A DNA stretch of 15,411 nucleotides from an uncultured Porphyromonadaceae bacterium (lineage in GTDB: Bacteria; Bacteroidota; Bacteroidia; Bacteroidales; Muribaculaceae), in the NCBI GenBank assembly GCA_900544305.1, contig UQUV01000056.1, positions 1 through 15,411 on the forward strand, written 5' to 3'. Shown here piece by piece: positions 15,350 to 15,411 of this stretch. The notes under the pieces are model-generated. The model saw only the letters and a program-made list of their open reading frames with translations. It made no database searches and was not told the DNA's origin. Each line of letters begins with the position of its first letter. The stretch's first letter is position 1. The translations under genes and the position numbers were made by a program.

Positions 15350-15411
15350 GTGTCCCCTAAAAAATCATAGAAGTTCTTTGAAATTATTGAAATTCAATTT
15401 GTTATATGCAA
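15350..15411 (+). other. Possible insertion-sequence end at the right edge
   Basis: From about 15350 the sequence reads GTGTCCCCTAAAAAATCATA and then GTTCTTTGAAATTATTGAAA. By memory this resembles the start of Bacteroidota transposon elements (GTGTCC-type terminal repeats followed by a leader). No transposase codons fall in the window, so this is only a suspicion. Nothing else is recognisable in 15290-15411. Confidence 0.25.

Noticed and set aside
1..15411. CRISPR array, prophage, toxin-antitoxin pair or other defence island
   Set aside because: No regularly spaced repeats, phage genes or defence gene sets are visible; the HsdR-N-like gene stands alone among housekeeping genes.

Overview
The window looks like an ordinary chromosomal segment of a Bacteroidota (probably Bacteroidales) genome. 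This rests on a complete Bacteroides-type aerotolerance (bat) operon, several promoter candidates of the Bacteroidota form TTTG-N19/20-TAnnTTTG, a tRNA gene without an encoded CCA, and the protein sequences. I cannot place it to genus. Almost every base is assigned to a gene, and no gene-free stretch exceeds 300 bases.

Layout. (1) Bases 1-86: the 3' part of a tRNA-Arg(ACG) and a hairpin terminator. (2) 170-1538: two overlapping genes with HU/IHF-type domains. The second is unusual: a shortened, apparently armless HU domain, a long acidic linker, one membrane span and a LysM-like extracytoplasmic end. (3) 1682-10017: eight tightly packed genes forming the bat operon: a MoxR AAA+ ATPase, a DUF58 protein, a membrane protein, then batA, batB, batC, batD and batE. 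It is preceded by a candidate promoter and a 9-bp inverted repeat, and ends at a strong convergent terminator. (4) 10078-11121, minus strand: holA (DNA polymerase III delta), divergent from a 148-residue stand-alone HsdR-N/RecB-like nuclease (11186-11632) across a palindromic -7 box. (5) 11633-11855: a short regulatory stretch with two TATCTTTG boxes around a roughly 80-bp imperfect palindrome. (6) 11856-15289: a PcrA/UvrD helicase and, with a 4-base overlap, carboxynorspermidine decarboxylase nspC. (7) 15290-15411: a consensus promoter and a sequence that may be the edge of an insertion sequence.

How the parts work together. In the bat operon, the MoxR ATPase and the DUF58 protein are probably cytoplasmic. 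BatA and BatB are membrane-anchored VWA proteins with intact metal sites. BatC and BatE carry TPRs outside the membrane, and BatD is a large periplasmic protein with a cytoplasmic tail. That tail resembles the tail of the third gene's product, which suggests two related adaptors for the same ATPase/VWA machine. The holA, nuclease and pcrA genes group DNA replication and repair functions.

No clearly novel system was found. The best leads are the HU-membrane-LysM protein, the stand-alone nuclease with a complete active site, the paired cytoplasmic tails in the bat operon, and the palindromic promoter element before pcrA.
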